Of a DNA stretch of 5,894 nt, positions 5,602-5,894 are shown piece by piece (position 1 is the first letter of the stretch; each line of letters starts with the position of its first letter). The stretch is from Puniceicoccales bacterium (lineage in GTDB: Bacteria > Verrucomicrobiota > Verrucomicrobiia > Opitutales > JAIRLM01), in NCBI GenBank assembly GCA_031282565.1, contig JAITDL010000075.1, positions 1-5,894 on the forward strand, read 5' to 3'. The translations under genes and the position numbers were made by a program. The notes below the pieces were generated by a model. It worked only from the letters and a program-made list of their open reading frames with translations. It was not told where the DNA came from and made no database searches.

Positions 5602-5894
5602 CTAGAGCATGGAGCGCAATTTTTCGCGGTCGGAGCGGGGCAATCTGGCGACGACGTTGAAGACGCGTGTAACGTATTCGCTGGGTGTGAAGTTTGCCGT
5701 TTCCAGCAGGTAGAGTTCGACGGCGCTGCGGTGTATTTGATAAACCTTTCTGCCGGAAGCTCCTCGGCCCTGGAGCGTGTGCCCCAAAATGCGGCCGTTG
5801 TCGACCATGTCGCGGACAAATTGATCTGTCCTGCCGAGAAGTGCGGCCAATTCCTTGGCGGTGAACCATTCACGCGAAATATCAACGGGGAAAA
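5602..5894 (-). CDS. Helix-turn-helix / excisionase-like DNA-binding protein, 3' part (start beyond window edge)
   Basis: On the minus strand an open frame enters from the right edge and ends at TAG (5604-5602), giving about 97 residues. It reads FPVDISREWFTAKELAALLG, RTDQFVRDMVDNGRILGHTL, then a Gly-rich wing and KVYQIHRSAVELYLLETANF. 'W.TakElAalLg.t..fVrdmv..G.I.g.t..G......Y.i.r..v..yl' is the classic layout of winged helix-turn-helix excisionase/MerR-like domains found in small phage regulators and in Mu-like elements. The end (VFNVVARLPRSDREKLRSML) is a further helix. It probably binds DNA as a phage regulator or recombination directionality factor. The start codon is outside the window; the TTG at 5850 lies inside the recognition fold and is not the start. 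Base composition is GC-richer than the neighbouring cargo block. It converges on the cargo genes with 33 bases between stops. Confidence 0.8.
   Translation of the reverse strand, partial: FPVDISREWFTAKELAALLGRTDQFVRDMVDNGRILGHTLQGRGASGRKVYQIHRSAVELYLLETANFTPSEYVTRVFNVVARLPRSDREKLRSML

Noticed and set aside
5468..5885. Two further long minus-strand open frames overlapping the regulator and the end of the last cargo gene
   Set aside because: They are Arg/Pro/His-rich shadow translations of the helix-turn-helix gene; only one frame shows a recognisable domain.
1..5894. CRISPR array, tRNA, insertion sequence or diversity-generating retroelement
   Set aside because: No spaced direct repeats, cloverleaf, transposase, reverse transcriptase or template/variable repeat pair was seen on reading either strand.

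Overview
The window looks like the distal end of a prophage (or phage-derived tail particle) structural module, followed by an AT-richer accessory block, followed by the 3' end of an opposing phage-type regulator gene. The host is probably a Gram-negative bacterium. The hub-like and HTH proteins remind me of prophages of the Verrucomicrobiota/Lentisphaerota, but no marker gene is present, so that placement is a weak guess.

Region 1 (1-2884, plus strand) is a compact late operon. It holds the C-terminal receptor-binding part of a tail-fibre protein (start lies off the left edge), a 39-residue coiled-coil microprotein, a 583-residue baseplate-hub/late-control-D-like protein, and a 186-residue beta-rich protein of unknown role. 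The last three are tightly coupled: the microprotein stop overlaps the hub GTG start, and the hub stop is followed directly by the next ATG. The two downstream genes have good Shine-Dalgarno sequences.

Region 2 (2885-5568, plus strand) begins with an AT-rich gap and then carries four consecutive open frames that I cannot assign to a family. They lie where phages usually carry cargo genes. The first is a Pro/Ser/Thr/Ala-rich low-complexity segment; the next three are helical, and at least two share a helical-hairpin motif around Gly-Ile-Pro. All have poor starts (TTG, GTG, or ATG without a ribosome site), and several breaks between frames sit on or near homopolymer runs (T6, A8, A6). I read this either as one large effector-like gene of roughly 860 codons, broken or recoded by indels, or as a run of separate small cargo genes. 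The sequence alone does not settle it.

Region 3 (5602-5894, minus strand) is the C-terminal part of a helix-turn-helix/excisionase-like DNA-binding protein whose start lies off the right edge. It converges on the cargo block with a 33-base gap. No tRNA, rRNA, CRISPR array, insertion sequence or clear attachment site is visible.
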